NCBI RefSeq assembly: GCF_016907675.1
Contig: NZ_JAFBCJ010000001.1
Location: 372,001-436,000 of the forward strand
Origin: Geodermatophilus bullaregiensis
Lineage (GTDB): Bacteria; Actinomycetota; Actinomycetes; Mycobacteriales; Geodermatophilaceae
Direction of reading: 5' to 3'
DNA length: 64,000 nt
Shown: in pieces, positions 28,858-37,685 of the stretch
Layout: every line of letters starts with the position of its first letter
Numbering within the stretch: the first letter of the stretch is position 1
Position numbers and translations under genes: made by a program
Notes under the pieces: generated by a model
Database searches by the model: none
Told to the model about the DNA's origin: nothing
Seen by the model: only the letters and a program-made list of their open reading frames with translations

Positions 28858-30153
28858 ATGCGGCGTTCGGGGCGAGCAGCTCTCTCGGTGCTGTGCAGCA
28901 GTGCGGTGCTGCTGACGGCCACTGCCTGCGGCGGTGGTGGTGACAGCAGCGCCTCGGGAGGCGACGACGACACGATCACCTGGTGGCACAACTCGAACAA
29001 CGAGCCCGGCCGGGGTTACTACGAGCAGGTGGCCGCGGACTTCGAGGCCGCGAACCCCGGCGTCGAGGTCGAGGTCGTCGCCATGGCGCACGAGGACATG
29101 GTGGACAAGCTGGAGGCCGCCTTCCAGAGCGGCGACGTGCCGGACGTCTACATGGAGCGCGGCGGCGGTGAGCTCGCCGACCACGTGGAGGCCGGCCTGG
29201 TCCGCGACCTGTCCGAGGACGCGTCGGAGGAGATCGACGAGATCGGCGGCTCCGCGGCCGGCTGGCAGGTCGAGGGCCAGACCTACGCGCTGCCGTTCTC
29301 CGTCGGCGTCGTCGGCTTCTGGTACAACACCGAGCTCTTCCAGCAGGCGGGCATCACGACACCACCGGCCACGATGGAGGAGCTGACCTCCGCGATCGAG
29401 GCCCTGAAGGGCGCCGGCATCACGCCGATCTCGCTCGGCGCGGGCGACAAGTGGCCTGCCGCCCACTACTGGTACTACGCAGCGGTGCGCGCGTGCTCCG
29501 AGGACGTGCTGACCGACGCGGTCACCAGCCTCGACTTCTCCGACCCGTGCTTCGTCCAGGCGGGCGAGGAGGTCCAGGCGCTGATCGACACCGAACCCTT
29601 CAACCCCGGCTTCCTGACGACGCCGGCGCAGGAGGGTGCCACGTCGGCCTCCGGCCTGCTCGCGACCGGGCAGGTCGCGATGGAGCTGACCGGCCACTGG
29701 GAGCCCGGCGTCATGCAGGGCCTCACCGAGGACGGCCAGGGCCTGGGCGACAGGACCGGCTGGTTCCCGTTCCCGGCGGTCGAGGGCGGCGAGGGTGACC
29801 CCCAGGCCCAGCTCGGTGGTGGCGACGCGTGGGCCGTCGCGCAGGAGGCTCCGGACGCGGCGGTCGACCTCGTGAAGTACCTGCTCTCCGACGAGGTGCA
29901 GCAGGGCTTCGCCGGGAACGACATGGGTCTCCCGACGATCCCGGCCGCCGCTGGCTCCGTCTCCGACCCGGCGCTCGCCCAGCTGCTCGAGGTCCGTGAC
30001 GCGGCGCCGTACGTCCAGCTGTACTTCGACACCGCGTTCGGGGCGTCCGTCGGTGGTGCGATGAACGACGCGATCGCGCTGCAGTTCGCGGGCGAGGCGA
30101 CGCCGCAGGACATCGTGGACCAGACCCAGCAGGCCGCCGACCAGGAGCAGTGA
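28858..30153 (+). CDS. extracellular sugar-binding lipoprotein of ABC transporter (family 1)
   Basis: A 431-residue protein starting at the ATG at 28858 after GAAGGGG. It has an N-terminal lipoprotein signal (MRRSGRAALSVLCSSAVLL, then TATAC-GGGG, Cys as the lipidated residue) followed by a low-complexity linker. The mature part (ITWWHNSNNEPGRGYYEQVA..., GFWYNTELFQQAGI, WYYAAV) is a family-1 solute-binding protein of CUT1 importers. It captures an oligosaccharide at the cell surface, inferred to be xylo- or arabinoxylo-oligosaccharide. First gene of the rightward transporter operon. Confidence 0.93.
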   Translation: MRRSGRAALSVLCSSAVLLTATACGGGGDSSASGGDDDTITWWHNSNNEPGRGYYEQVAADFEAANPGVEVEVVAMAHEDMVDKLEAAFQSGDVPDVYMERGGGELADHVEAGLVRDLSEDASEEIDEIGGSAAGWQVEGQTYALPFSVGVVGFWYNTELFQQAGITTPPATMEELTSAIEALKGAGITPISLGAGDKWPAAHYWYYAAVRACSEDVLTDAVTSLDFSDPCFVQAGEEVQALIDTEPFNPGFLTTPAQEGATSASGLLATGQVAMELTGHWEPGVMQGLTEDGQGLGDRTGWFPFPAVEGGEGDPQAQLGGGDAWAVAQEAPDAAVDLVKYLLSDEVQQGFAGNDMGLPTIPAAAGSVSDPALAQLLEVRDAAPYVQLYFDTAFGASVGGAMNDAIALQFAGEATPQDIVDQTQQAADQEQ

Positions 30154-30160
30154 TCCGACG

Positions 30161-31159
30161 ATGACCTCCCAGGGCGCCGTGACGGCGGCAGACCCGGGGG
30201 CAGCGGTCACCCGGCGCGCGGACGCGCGCCGGGTGACCGGCCGTTCCGGTCGTGGGACCGGCCGCCCCGGTCGTGACAGGGGCCGCAAGCGCCTGGAGAT
30301 CCTCTTCTTCGTGGCGCCGGCCCTGGCGCTGATGGCGATCTTCGTCGTCTACCCGGTCTTCTCCGCAGCCAGGATGTCGTTCTACCGCTGGAAGGGCTTC
30401 GGCCCGATGGTGGACTTCGTCGGGCTCCAGAACTACGTCCGCGTGCTGGCCGACGACGTCTTCACCGACGCGGTCGTGCACAACTTCGTCATCGTCTTCG
30501 CGTCGATCCTCGTGCAGCTGCCGCTGGGTCTGGCGCTGGCGCTGCTGCTCAACCGCCGCATCAGGGGGCGAGGCCTGCTGCGGACGATCATCTTCGTCCC
30601 GTACGTGCTGGCCGAGGTGATCGCCGGCGTCGTGTGGTTCCAGCTGCTGCAGCCCCGGTCCGGCCTCCTCGAGACCATGCTGACGTCGGTGGGGTTCCCG
30701 GTCCCCGAGCAGGGCTTCCTCGGCACCCCCGACCTGGCCCTGGCCACGGTCTTCGTCGTGCTCACGTGGAAGTACCTCGGCCTGGCCGTGCTCCTCTTCC
30801 TGGCCGGGCTGCAGGGGGTCCCCGACGAGCTCCACGAAGCCGCGCAGCTCGACGGCGCCTCGTGGTGGCAGGCCCAGCGCCGCATCGCGATCCCGCTGCT
30901 CGCGCCCACGATCAGGACCTGGTGCTTCCTGTCCATGATCGGTTCCCTGCAGCTGTTCGACATGGTCTGGATCCTCACCGGTGGGGGTCCCGCGAACGCG
31001 ACGACGACGATGGCGACCTACCTGGTCAGCCAGGGCACGCAGCGGAGCAACTTCGGGATCGCCGGAGCCGCGTCGGTCGTGCTGTTCCTGATCGGCTTCG
31101 CGCTGGCCGTCGCGTACCAGTTCCTGGTGCTGCGCCGCGACACGGAGGCGGACACGTGA
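30161..31159 (+). CDS. sugar ABC transporter permease (MalF-like)
   Basis: A 332-residue inner-membrane protein beginning 7 bases after the binding-protein stop. An Arg/Gly-rich cytoplasmic N-terminus of about 45 residues precedes six predicted membrane segments (first at ILFFVAPALALMAIFVVYPV). The EAA loop, EAAQLDGASWWQAQRRIAIP, is the ATPase docking motif. The segment IGSLQLFDMVWILTGGGP is characteristic of the MalF/UgpA branch. It forms the channel together with the next gene product. Confidence 0.95.
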   Translation: MTSQGAVTAADPGAAVTRRADARRVTGRSGRGTGRPGRDRGRKRLEILFFVAPALALMAIFVVYPVFSAARMSFYRWKGFGPMVDFVGLQNYVRVLADDVFTDAVVHNFVIVFASILVQLPLGLALALLLNRRIRGRGLLRTIIFVPYVLAEVIAGVVWFQLLQPRSGLLETMLTSVGFPVPEQGFLGTPDLALATVFVVLTWKYLGLAVLLFLAGLQGVPDELHEAAQLDGASWWQAQRRIAIPLLAPTIRTWCFLSMIGSLQLFDMVWILTGGGPANATTTMATYLVSQGTQRSNFGIAGAASVVLFLIGFALAVAYQFLVLRRDTEADT

Positions 31160-31193
31160 CCCCGGTGGACGAGACACGCGAGAGGAGGGCCCG

Positions 31194-32033
31194 GTGATGG
31201 CCCGACGGGCGATGACGTACGGGCGGGGTGGCCCGCTGGTCTACCTGGTGGCGCTCGCGGTCGTCGCGCTCACGCTGGGGCCGGTGCTCTACGGCGCGCT
31301 CGGCGGCTTCCGCAGCAACGAGCAGCTGGCGCGCGACCCCGCCGCGCTCCCCGACCCGTGGCTGCTGCGGAACTACGAGGGCGTCCTCGGCAACCCGGAC
31401 TTCTGGCAGTACGCGCTGAACTCGACGGCCATCGCCCTCATCACCACGGCGGTGGCGGTGCTCGCGGGCGTGATGGCCGCCTACCCCCTGGCGCGCTACC
31501 AGTTCAGGTTCCGGGAACCGCTGTTCCTGGTGTTCGTCCTGGGGCTGCTCTTCCCGGCGGCCGTGGCGATCGTCCCGCTGTTCATCCTCGTGACGCGCGA
31601 CCTGCAGCTCGGCAACACCTGGTGGGGGGTCGCACTGCCACAGGCGGCGTTCGCGCTGCCGACGACGGTCGTGATCCTGCGGCCCTTCCTGATGGCGCTG
31701 CCCAAGGAGGTCGAGGAGGCGGCCATGATCGACGGCGCCTCCCGGATCGGCATCTTCTGGCGGATCGCGCTGCCCCTGTCGATGCCCGGGCTGGTCACGG
31801 TCGGCGTCCTCGCCTTCGTCGCGTCCTGGAACGCCTACCTCCTCCCGCTGCTCCTGCTCCAGGGCGAGATGCGCACCCTGCCGCTGGGCGTGGCGGACTT
31901 CTCGACCGAGCACTCGGCCGACACCGCGGGGGTGCTGGCGTTCACGACCATCGCGATGATCCCGGCGCTGGTGCTGTTCCTGGCCATGCAGCGGCGCATC
32001 GTGGGCGGGCTCCAGGGGGCGGTCAAGGGCTGA
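31194..32033 (+). CDS. sugar ABC transporter permease (MalG-like)
   Basis: A 279-residue membrane protein of the MalG/UgpE branch. A strong AGGAGG lies upstream; both a GTG (31194) and the adjacent ATG (31197) are usable. The EAA loop is EVEEAAMIDGASRIGIFWRI, and six hydrophobic segments are visible, the last followed by LFLAMQRRIVGGLQGAVKG, a conserved C-terminal signature of this branch. Partner of the upstream permease; the gap between them is 34 bases. Confidence 0.95.
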   Translation: MMARRAMTYGRGGPLVYLVALAVVALTLGPVLYGALGGFRSNEQLARDPAALPDPWLLRNYEGVLGNPDFWQYALNSTAIALITTAVAVLAGVMAAYPLARYQFRFREPLFLVFVLGLLFPAAVAIVPLFILVTRDLQLGNTWWGVALPQAAFALPTTVVILRPFLMALPKEVEEAAMIDGASRIGIFWRIALPLSMPGLVTVGVLAFVASWNAYLLPLLLLQGEMRTLPLGVADFSTEHSADTAGVLAFTTIAMIPALVLFLAMQRRIVGGLQGAVKG

Positions 32034-32050
32034 GCCGGGCTCCCGCGCCC

Positions 32051-32071
32051 GGAGCCGTGCGGACCGGCTCC
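32051..32071 (+). terminator. small hairpin after the transporter genes
   Basis: Arms GGAGCCG (32051-32057) and CGGCTCC (32065-32071) enclose a 7-base loop, 18 bases after the second permease stop. It may be a weak or partial terminator separating transporter expression from lacI expression, 94 bases further on. Confidence 0.35.
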
Positions 32072-32164
32072 AGCCCGGGCCCTCCGTCGCCGATGTCCTG
32101 GACAGCGCCGCCCCCTCCCCTGGCACTCTGACCACCGAGGGCCCGACCGAGAAGAGGTTGACCC

Positions 32165-33271
32165 ATGGAACTGGACGCCCCGAGAGACGACGCCGTCGTC
32201 CCCGGCCTGCTCGTGGGTCCGGGCGACGGGACCCCCGACGGGCAGCCTCCCGTGCCGTCCCTCCGTGGCCGGGTGACGATGCAGCAGGTGGCCGCGGAGG
32301 CCGGCGTCTCGATCTCCACCGTGTCGAAGGTCATCAACGGGCGGTACGGCGTGTCCGCCGAGACCGTCGGCCACGTCACCCAGGTCATCGACCGGCTCGG
32401 CTACGAGGCGAGCCTCGTCGCGCGCAGCCTGCGCAACCGTCGCACCAACGTCATCGGCGTCCTCGTCATGGACTTCGAGCCCTTCAGCACCGAGGTCCTC
32501 AAGGGGGTGGCCGACGCCGTCCACGGCTCCGGCTACGAACTGATCGCCTACTCCGCCGGCGGGCACGTCGAGGCGCACGTGGGGTGGGAGCGCCGCTCGC
32601 TGACCCGGTTGATGGCGACCCTCGTCGACGGTGCCGTGCTCGTCACGCCGACCGTGACGGACGTGCAGGCCGACGGACCGGTGGTGGCGGTCGATCCGCA
32701 CACCGGTCCGTCGCGGCTGCCCTCGGTGACCGCGGACAACCTCCAGGGCGCCCGGGTCGGCGTGGAGCACCTGCTCGCGTCCGGGCACACCCGGATCGGC
32801 ATGATCACCGGACGGTCGGACCTGCTGTCCGCGCAGCAGCGCGAGCAGGGCTACCGCGATGCGCTGGTGGCGGCGGGACTGCCCGTGGACGAGACGCTGG
32901 TGCGGTCCGGCGGCTTCGATCCGGAGATGGCACGCGAGGCGGCGCGCGAGCTGCTCTCGCACCCCGAGCCGCCGACCGCGGTCTTCGCGGCCAACGACCT
33001 CTCGGCGCTGGCGACCCTGGAGGTCGCGACCGAGCTCGGCCTCGACGTGCCGCGGCAGCTCTCGGTCGTGGGCTTCGACAACATCCCGGAGTCCGCGCTC
33101 GCCGAGCCCCCGCTGACCACGGTGCAGCAGCCGATCCGGCGGATGGGCAAGGAGGCCGCGGAGATGCTCCTGGCCCTCATCTCCGACGGAGAGGTCCCCG
33201 ATCAGCACCGCACGCTGACGACCTCCTTCGTCCTGCGGGCGTCCACCGCCCCGCCGGGGCAGGCGTCCTGA
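32165..33271 (+). CDS. LacI-family transcriptional regulator of the xylan locus
   Basis: A 368-residue repressor. An atypical 35-residue N-terminal extension precedes the helix-turn-helix VTMQQVAAEAGVSISTVSKV and the hinge helix region LVARSLRNRRTNVIGVLV. The periplasmic-binding-like effector domain follows, with GHTRIGMITGR and the dimer-interface motif AVFAANDLSALA...VVGFDNIPES. It is the natural candidate to bind the palindrome at 28758-28777 and to sense a xylo-oligosaccharide or xylose. The ATG follows AAGAGG. It ends 18 bases from the convergent rluB stop. Confidence 0.93.
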   Translation: MELDAPRDDAVVPGLLVGPGDGTPDGQPPVPSLRGRVTMQQVAAEAGVSISTVSKVINGRYGVSAETVGHVTQVIDRLGYEASLVARSLRNRRTNVIGVLVMDFEPFSTEVLKGVADAVHGSGYELIAYSAGGHVEAHVGWERRSLTRLMATLVDGAVLVTPTVTDVQADGPVVAVDPHTGPSRLPSVTADNLQGARVGVEHLLASGHTRIGMITGRSDLLSAQQREQGYRDALVAAGLPVDETLVRSGGFDPEMAREAARELLSHPEPPTAVFAANDLSALATLEVATELGLDVPRQLSVVGFDNIPESALAEPPLTTVQQPIRRMGKEAAEMLLALISDGEVPDQHRTLTTSFVLRASTAPPGQAS

Positions 33272-33289
33272 CCGAGCCGGGGTCCTCCT

Positions 33290-34138
33290 TCAGAGGCCGA
33301 CGAGCTCCTCGAGCGCCCCGACCTCCTGCCGGGTCAGCCGGCGGATCGAGCCGCTGCGCATCCGCTGCAGCTGCACGGGGCCGACGGCGGTGCGGGTCAG
33401 CCGCGACACCGGCAGGCCGACGGCGGCCAGCAGCCGGCGCACGATGTGCTTGCGGCCCTCGTGCAGCACGACCTCGACCACCGACTGCCCCGCGTGGGTG
33501 TCGACGACCTTGAAGGAGTCGACCTTGACCGGGCCGTCCTCGAGCTCGATGCCCGCGCGCAGCCGGCGGTGCACCTCGCGGGACACCGAGCCCGACACCT
33601 GCGCCAGGTAGGTCTTCTTGACCCCGTAGGAGGGGTGGGCCAGCCGGTGGGCCAGCTCGCCGTCGTTGGTGACCAGCAGCAGGCCCTCGGTGTCCTGGTC
33701 GAGCCGGCCGACGTGCACCAGCCCGGGCGCGAGGTCGCCGACCATGTCGCCGATCGTGGGCCGGTCGCGGTCGTCGCTCATCGCGGTGAGCACGCCGGGG
33801 GGCTTGTTGATCGCGTAGGTGACGCGGTCGTCGCGCAGCTCGATCCGCCGCCCGTCGACGGCGATCTTGTCGGTGGCCGGGTCGACCCGCATGCCCTGGA
33901 CCGCCACGGTCCTGCCGTTCACGCTGATCCGGCCGCGGTCGATCATCTCCTCGCAGACGCGGCGGGAGCCGACGCCGGCGCGGGCGAGCACCTTCTGCAG
34001 CCGCTCCCCCTCACGCTCCGCGGGCGTGGCGGCGGTCCCGCGGTCGGCGGGGTGGGCCGGGGCGAGGTCCATGTCCTCCGACCAGCCCTCACCGCCTGGG
34101 GTGCCGGGGAGCTCGTCGGGGTGCGGTGCGGTGGTCAT
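33290..34138 (-). CDS. rluB: 23S rRNA pseudouridine synthase RluB-like
   Basis: A 282-residue protein of the RsuA/RluB/E/F family. After a low-complexity N-terminus comes the S4 RNA-binding domain (RLQKVLARAGVGSRRVCEEM...GRISVNG) at residues about 45-95. The catalytic Asp is in HVGRLDQDTEGLLLVTNDG, and the C-terminal part contains HEGRKHIVRRLL. It isomerises a uridine in ribosomal RNA. The start is ATG at 34138; an in-frame GTG at 34237 overlapping the scpB stop is possible but would add only Gly/Pro-rich sequence. Last gene of the scpA-scpB-rluB series. Confidence 0.93.
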   Translation of the reverse strand: MTTAPHPDELPGTPGGEGWSEDMDLAPAHPADRGTAATPAEREGERLQKVLARAGVGSRRVCEEMIDRGRISVNGRTVAVQGMRVDPATDKIAVDGRRIELRDDRVTYAINKPPGVLTAMSDDRDRPTIGDMVGDLAPGLVHVGRLDQDTEGLLLVTNDGELAHRLAHPSYGVKKTYLAQVSGSVSREVHRRLRAGIELEDGPVKVDSFKVVDTHAGQSVVEVVLHEGRKHIVRRLLAAVGLPVSRLTRTAVGPVQLQRMRSGSIRRLTRQEVGALEELVGL

Positions 34139-34233
34139 CGCGTCCAGTCTCCCACCCCGCCGGCCCGGGACGGACGGCGCTGCGACGCCGGGACCAGCGG
34201 TGTCCCCGGCCCGCCGTCCCGCCCCGGTCGCGC

Positions 34234-35085
34234 TCACCCCTCCGGGAAGGACTCGGCGGCGACGCCGGCCGCGTCGGGCAGCAGCGGCGCCAGCGGCGGC
34301 AGCTCGTCGAGGCCGGTCAGGCCGAGCCGCTCGAGGAACAGCGGCGTCGTGCCGTACAGCCCGCCGCCGCTGTCGGGGTCGGTGCCCACCTCGGCCACCA
34401 GCCCGCGGGCGAGCAGGGTGCGCATGACGCCGTCGACGCCGACCCCGCGGATCGCCGACACCCGCGCGCGGGTCACCGGCTGGCGGTAGGCGATGACGGC
34501 GAGGGTCTCCAGCGCGGCCTGGGTGAGGCGGGTGCGCTGGCCGTCGGCGAGGTGCCGCTCGACGACGGGGGCGAACTCCTCGCGGGTGTAGAGCCGCCAC
34601 CCGTCCCCGACCCGGCGCAGCGTGATGCCGGCGCGGCGGGCGTCGTAGTCGGCGGCGAGGCCGGTCAGCGCCGCGCGCACCCGGCCGGGCGGGCAGCGCA
34701 GGGCGTCGGCCAGCGTGACCTCGTCGACCGGGCCGTCGGCGACGAACAGCAGCGCCTCCAGCCCGCCGCGCAGCTCGGCCGGGTCTGGCTCGGGCTCCGG
34801 CGGGGCCGGCAGCTCGAACAGCGCCTCCGGCTCGGGCTCCGGCCGCGGCCCGGCCGCGGCGGCCGGCGGCTCGGGCTCCTCCGGCAGCGGCGCCGGCCCG
34901 GCGTCCGGCGGGGGCGGCCGTTCGGCCACGCGGGCGGCGAGCTCCGCGGCGACGGCGTCCCAGACCGTCGGGTCGGCGTCGGGACGCCCCACCGTCTCCT
35001 CGCGGGTGGCCGCCAGCTCGGCGGCCAGCGTCTCCCACGAGATCGGGGCCCGCTCGTCGTCCGGGGAGGTCTCCGGGCCGGTCAC
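34234..35085 (-). CDS. scpB: SMC-Scp complex subunit ScpB
   Basis: A 283-residue protein with two parts. Residues 1-100 are acidic, Pro/Glu-rich and probably disordered. Residues about 103-270 form the ScpB winged-helix pair (LRGGLEALLFVADGPVDEVTLADAL; TQAALETLAVIAYRQPVTRARV; IRGVGVDGVMRTLLARGLV). It partners ScpA and SMC in chromosome compaction. The GTG start overlaps the scpA stop (GTGA). The long N-terminal tail is unusual relative to Firmicute ScpB but common in actinobacteria. Confidence 0.95.
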   Translation of the reverse strand: MTGPETSPDDERAPISWETLAAELAATREETVGRPDADPTVWDAVAAELAARVAERPPPPDAGPAPLPEEPEPPAAAAGPRPEPEPEALFELPAPPEPEPDPAELRGGLEALLFVADGPVDEVTLADALRCPPGRVRAALTGLAADYDARRAGITLRRVGDGWRLYTREEFAPVVERHLADGQRTRLTQAALETLAVIAYRQPVTRARVSAIRGVGVDGVMRTLLARGLVAEVGTDPDSGGGLYGTTPLFLERLGLTGLDELPPLAPLLPDAAGVAAESFPEG

Positions 35086-35924
35086 GACGCCTCCCGGTCG
35101 TCGTCCCCGAGTCCGGCGACGGCGGGGACGGCGGAGGGGCCGGTCCAGCGCACGTGCAGCTCCCCGAGCGGCGTCAGCTGCGTGAAGACGACGCGCTGCT
35201 GCCGGTAGAGCTCGAGCAGCGCGAGGAAACGGGCGACGACCTCCATCGTCGTCGCGCAGTCGCCGGTCAGCGCGCGGAAGGTCAGCGTGCCGGCTCCGAC
35301 CAGGGCGCCGCGGACGGCGAGCAGCTGCTCGGCCACGCTCACCGGCGGGGCGTGCAGGTGCGCGACGCCGACCGTCGGCGGCTCCTTGGGTGCCAGCGCC
35401 TTCGCGGCCACGGCGGCGAAGCGCTCGGGCGTCACACCGAGCAGCACCTCGGGCAGCAGCTCGGCGAAGCGCGGCTCGAGCGGGACCTCGCGGGCGTGGC
35501 GGCGGACGGCGCCGGCCTCGCGCTCACGCAGGAAGGCCGCGGCCTGCTTGTAGGCGCGGTACTGCAGCAGCCGGGCGAAGAGCAGGTCGCGGGCCTCGAG
35601 CAGCTCGAGGTCGTCCTCGTCCTCGATCTCGGCGGCCGGCAGCAGCCGGGCGGCCTTGAGGTCGAGCAGGGTGGAGGCGACGACGAGGAACTCGCTGGCC
35701 TGGTCGAGGTCGAGCTCGTCGCCCATCGCCCGCAGGTGGGCGATGAACTCGTCGGTGACCACCGACAGGGCGATCTCGGTGACGTCGAGCTGGTGCCGGC
35801 CGATCAGCTGCAGCAGCAGGTCGAACGGGCCCTCGAAGTTGGTGAGGTGGACGGTGAACCGGCTCGGCGGCGCGTCGTCGGCGACACGCTCCGCCGTTGC
35901 CACCGCCCGTCCCTCACCGCTCAC
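35082..35924 (-). CDS. scpA: segregation and condensation protein A
   Basis: A 280-residue kleisin. The SMC-neck-binding N-terminus reads FTVHLTNFEGPFDLLLQLI, followed by LDVTEIALSVVTDEFIAHL and the hydrophobic helix FLVVASTLLDLKAARLLP; the C-terminal winged helix ends near the stop. I place the start at GTG 35924, eight bases after a TAGCCT -10 hexamer (leaderless geometry). An internal GTG at 35903 with GAGGGA upstream is an alternative. First gene of scpA-scpB-rluB. Confidence 0.94.
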   Translation of the reverse strand: MSGEGRAVATAERVADDAPPSRFTVHLTNFEGPFDLLLQLIGRHQLDVTEIALSVVTDEFIAHLRAMGDELDLDQASEFLVVASTLLDLKAARLLPAAEIEDEDDLELLEARDLLFARLLQYRAYKQAAAFLREREAGAVRRHAREVPLEPRFAELLPEVLLGVTPERFAAVAAKALAPKEPPTVGVAHLHAPPVSVAEQLLAVRGALVGAGTLTFRALTGDCATTMEVVARFLALLELYRQQRVVFTQLTPLGELHVRWTGPSAVPAVAGLGDDDREAS

Positions 35925-35985
35925 GGACCGCAAGGCTACGGCCGGCCCCCGACAGATCCCGCCATCCACGCGCGAGAGGCGCGCC

Positions 35986-36492
35986 TCAGCCGCGCAGCCG
36001 GCGGACGAGCACCGAGGTGTCACCGTGGTCGGCCAGGTCGGCCAGCAGCACCGCGATCGCCTCGCGCACGATCCGGCCGCGGTCGGCGGCCACGCCGTGC
36101 TCGGCGCGCAGCGACAGCCGCGCGCTCTCCAGCGCCAGCAGCTCCTCCGCGGAGATGTAGACGGTGATCTTCTCGTCGTGCCGGGTGCGGGCGCCGCCGG
36201 GCGGGCGGGCGGCCTTGCCGCGCGTGCGGGCCCCGGGCGCGGACGGCGGCGGCGCGGCGGGAGCGCGGTAGGCGGCCAGCGGGTCGCCCTGCGCGCCGCC
36301 GGGGACCAGGGTCAGGCCGGTCGGGGCGGGCTCCTCGGCCGTCGGCTCGGCGGCGCGCCGGGCCGAGCCCCGCAGCGCGGAGGAGGTGGTGGCCGAGGCC
36401 AGGTTCGGCAGCTCGGTGACCTCCGCCGCCGGCGGGGTGTCGGTGCGCCGGAACAGCTCCGCCGCACCCGGGAGCACGGGACGGCGGGTCAC
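35986..36492 (-). CDS. hypothetical protein with ribbon-helix-helix-like C-terminus
   Basis: A 168-residue protein starting at the GTG at 36492 after a strong GAGGAGG. Residues 1-105 are low-complexity, Pro/Ala/Arg-rich. Residues about 106-168 (HDEKITVYISAEELLALESA, then GRIVREAIAVLLADLAD) have a strand followed by two helices, as in ribbon-helix-helix DNA-binding proteins. It lies directly downstream of an orphan ParA gene and upstream of scpA, so a role as a DNA-binding partner of that ParA is plausible but unproven. No known family name assigned. Confidence 0.65.
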   Translation of the reverse strand: MTRRPVLPGAAELFRRTDTPPAAEVTELPNLASATTSSALRGSARRAAEPTAEEPAPTGLTLVPGGAQGDPLAAYRAPAAPPPSAPGARTRGKAARPPGGARTRHDEKITVYISAEELLALESARLSLRAEHGVAADRGRIVREAIAVLLADLADHGDTSVLVRRLRG

Positions 36493-36569
36493 GCGACCTC
36501 CTCGCCGGCGCTCGTCGGACGCGCTCCGCGACGTCCGGTTCCCATCGGTGACCTCGCGAGCTCGGTCAC
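36489..36569 (-). CDS. 26-codon ORF bridging parA and the RHH-like gene
   Basis: GTG at 36569 overlaps the parA stop (GTGA). The frame has 26 codons and its TGA overlaps the GTG of the downstream gene, again as GTGA. A perfect AAGGAGG lies 10 bases before the start, inside the parA 3' end. The peptide (VTELARSPMGTGRRGARPTS...) has no recognisable domain. It may serve only to couple translation across the gap, may be a real microprotein, or may be chance. The downstream gene's own ribosome-binding site is within its last codons. Confidence 0.35.
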   Translation of the reverse strand: MTELARSPMGTGRRGARPTSAGEEVA

Positions 36570-37486
36570 AGTGCGATGACCTCCTTGGCCAGGTCGCGGT
36601 AGGCGGCCGCGCCCGAGGAGGTCGGCGCCCAGGTGGTGATGGGCTGGCCGGCGACGGTGGTCTCCGGGAAGCGCACGGTGCGGTGGATGACCGTCTGGAA
36701 CACGGTGTCGCCGAAGGCCTCGACCACCCGGCTGAACACCTCGCGGCAGTGCACGGTCCGCGAGTCGTACATCGTGGCGAGGATGCCGGAGATCTCCAGC
36801 TCGGGGTTGAGCCGCTCCTTGACCTTGTCGATCGTGTCGACCAGCAGCGCCACCCCGCGCAGCGAGAAGAACTCGCACTCCAGCGGGATCATCACGCCGT
36901 GCGCGGCGGTGAGCGCGTTGACCGTCAGCAGGCCCAGCGAGGGCTGGCAGTCGATGAGGACGTAGTCGTACTCGTCGCGCACGGAGTCCAGCGCGCGCAG
37001 CAGGGTCTGCTCGCGGGCGACCTCGCTGACCAGCTGCACCTCGGCGGCGGACAGGTCGATGTTGCTGGGCACCAGGTCCAGGCCGGGCACGTCGGTGCCC
37101 ACGCGGACGTCGGCCAGCGTGGTGTGCCGCTCCATGAGGGCGTTGTAGACGGTGCGCTCGAGCTGCTGGGCCGGCACGCCGAGGCCCACCGACAGCGCGC
37201 CCTGCGGGTCGAGGTCGACCAGCAGCACGCGGCGGCCGTACTCGACCAGCGCGGCGCCCAGGTTGATCGTCGACGTCGTCTTGCCGACGCCGCCCTTCTG
37301 GTTGCACATCGCGATGACCTGCGCGGGGCCGTGCCGCTCGAGGGGCGGCGGCTCCGGGAGCCGGCGCTGCCGCGCGCGGGCCGGGTCCAGCCGCGATGCG
37401 GCGGCACCCATCTCCGTGCCCGTCACGCTGCCGCTCTCGGCCGGGAGCGCGAGGGCCTGACCGGCCGCGTCTCCTCGGATCGCCAT
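36566..37486 (-). CDS. parA: ParA/Soj-family ATPase
   Basis: A 306-residue protein. Deviant Walker A KGGVGKTTSTINLG at residues about 63-76, A' motif LLVDLDPQGALS, and Walker B YVLIDCQPSLGLLTVNAL define the ParA/MinD superfamily. The N-terminal 55 residues are extra and Arg-rich near RARQRRLPEP. No ParB gene is nearby, so this is an orphan ParA-like protein that forms a conserved block with scpAB in actinobacteria. The ATG follows GGAAGGG. It may position chromosomal or other cargo with the small RHH-like protein encoded next. Confidence 0.9.
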   Translation of the reverse strand: MAIRGDAAGQALALPAESGSVTGTEMGAAASRLDPARARQRRLPEPPPLERHGPAQVIAMCNQKGGVGKTTSTINLGAALVEYGRRVLLVDLDPQGALSVGLGVPAQQLERTVYNALMERHTTLADVRVGTDVPGLDLVPSNIDLSAAEVQLVSEVAREQTLLRALDSVRDEYDYVLIDCQPSLGLLTVNALTAAHGVMIPLECEFFSLRGVALLVDTIDKVKERLNPELEISGILATMYDSRTVHCREVFSRVVEAFGDTVFQTVIHRTVRFPETTVAGQPITTWAPTSSGAAAYRDLAKEVIAL

Positions 37487-37685
37487 GAGTCGCCCTTCCT
37501 CCGCTGCCCTGCCGGCGGTGCCGGCCGCGGGCAGCCGTCCTGTCCGCTGGGGTCGTCACAGACGGTAGGGAGGTCGCCGCGCAGGTCGCGGGAGGACACG
37601 CCGAGTCTGGCGAGTGTTGCCGTTGCCCCGACCGGACATCCGGATGCCGTGGGCGAGAAGTGCCAGCCGCGGCAGCCCGCCGTCG

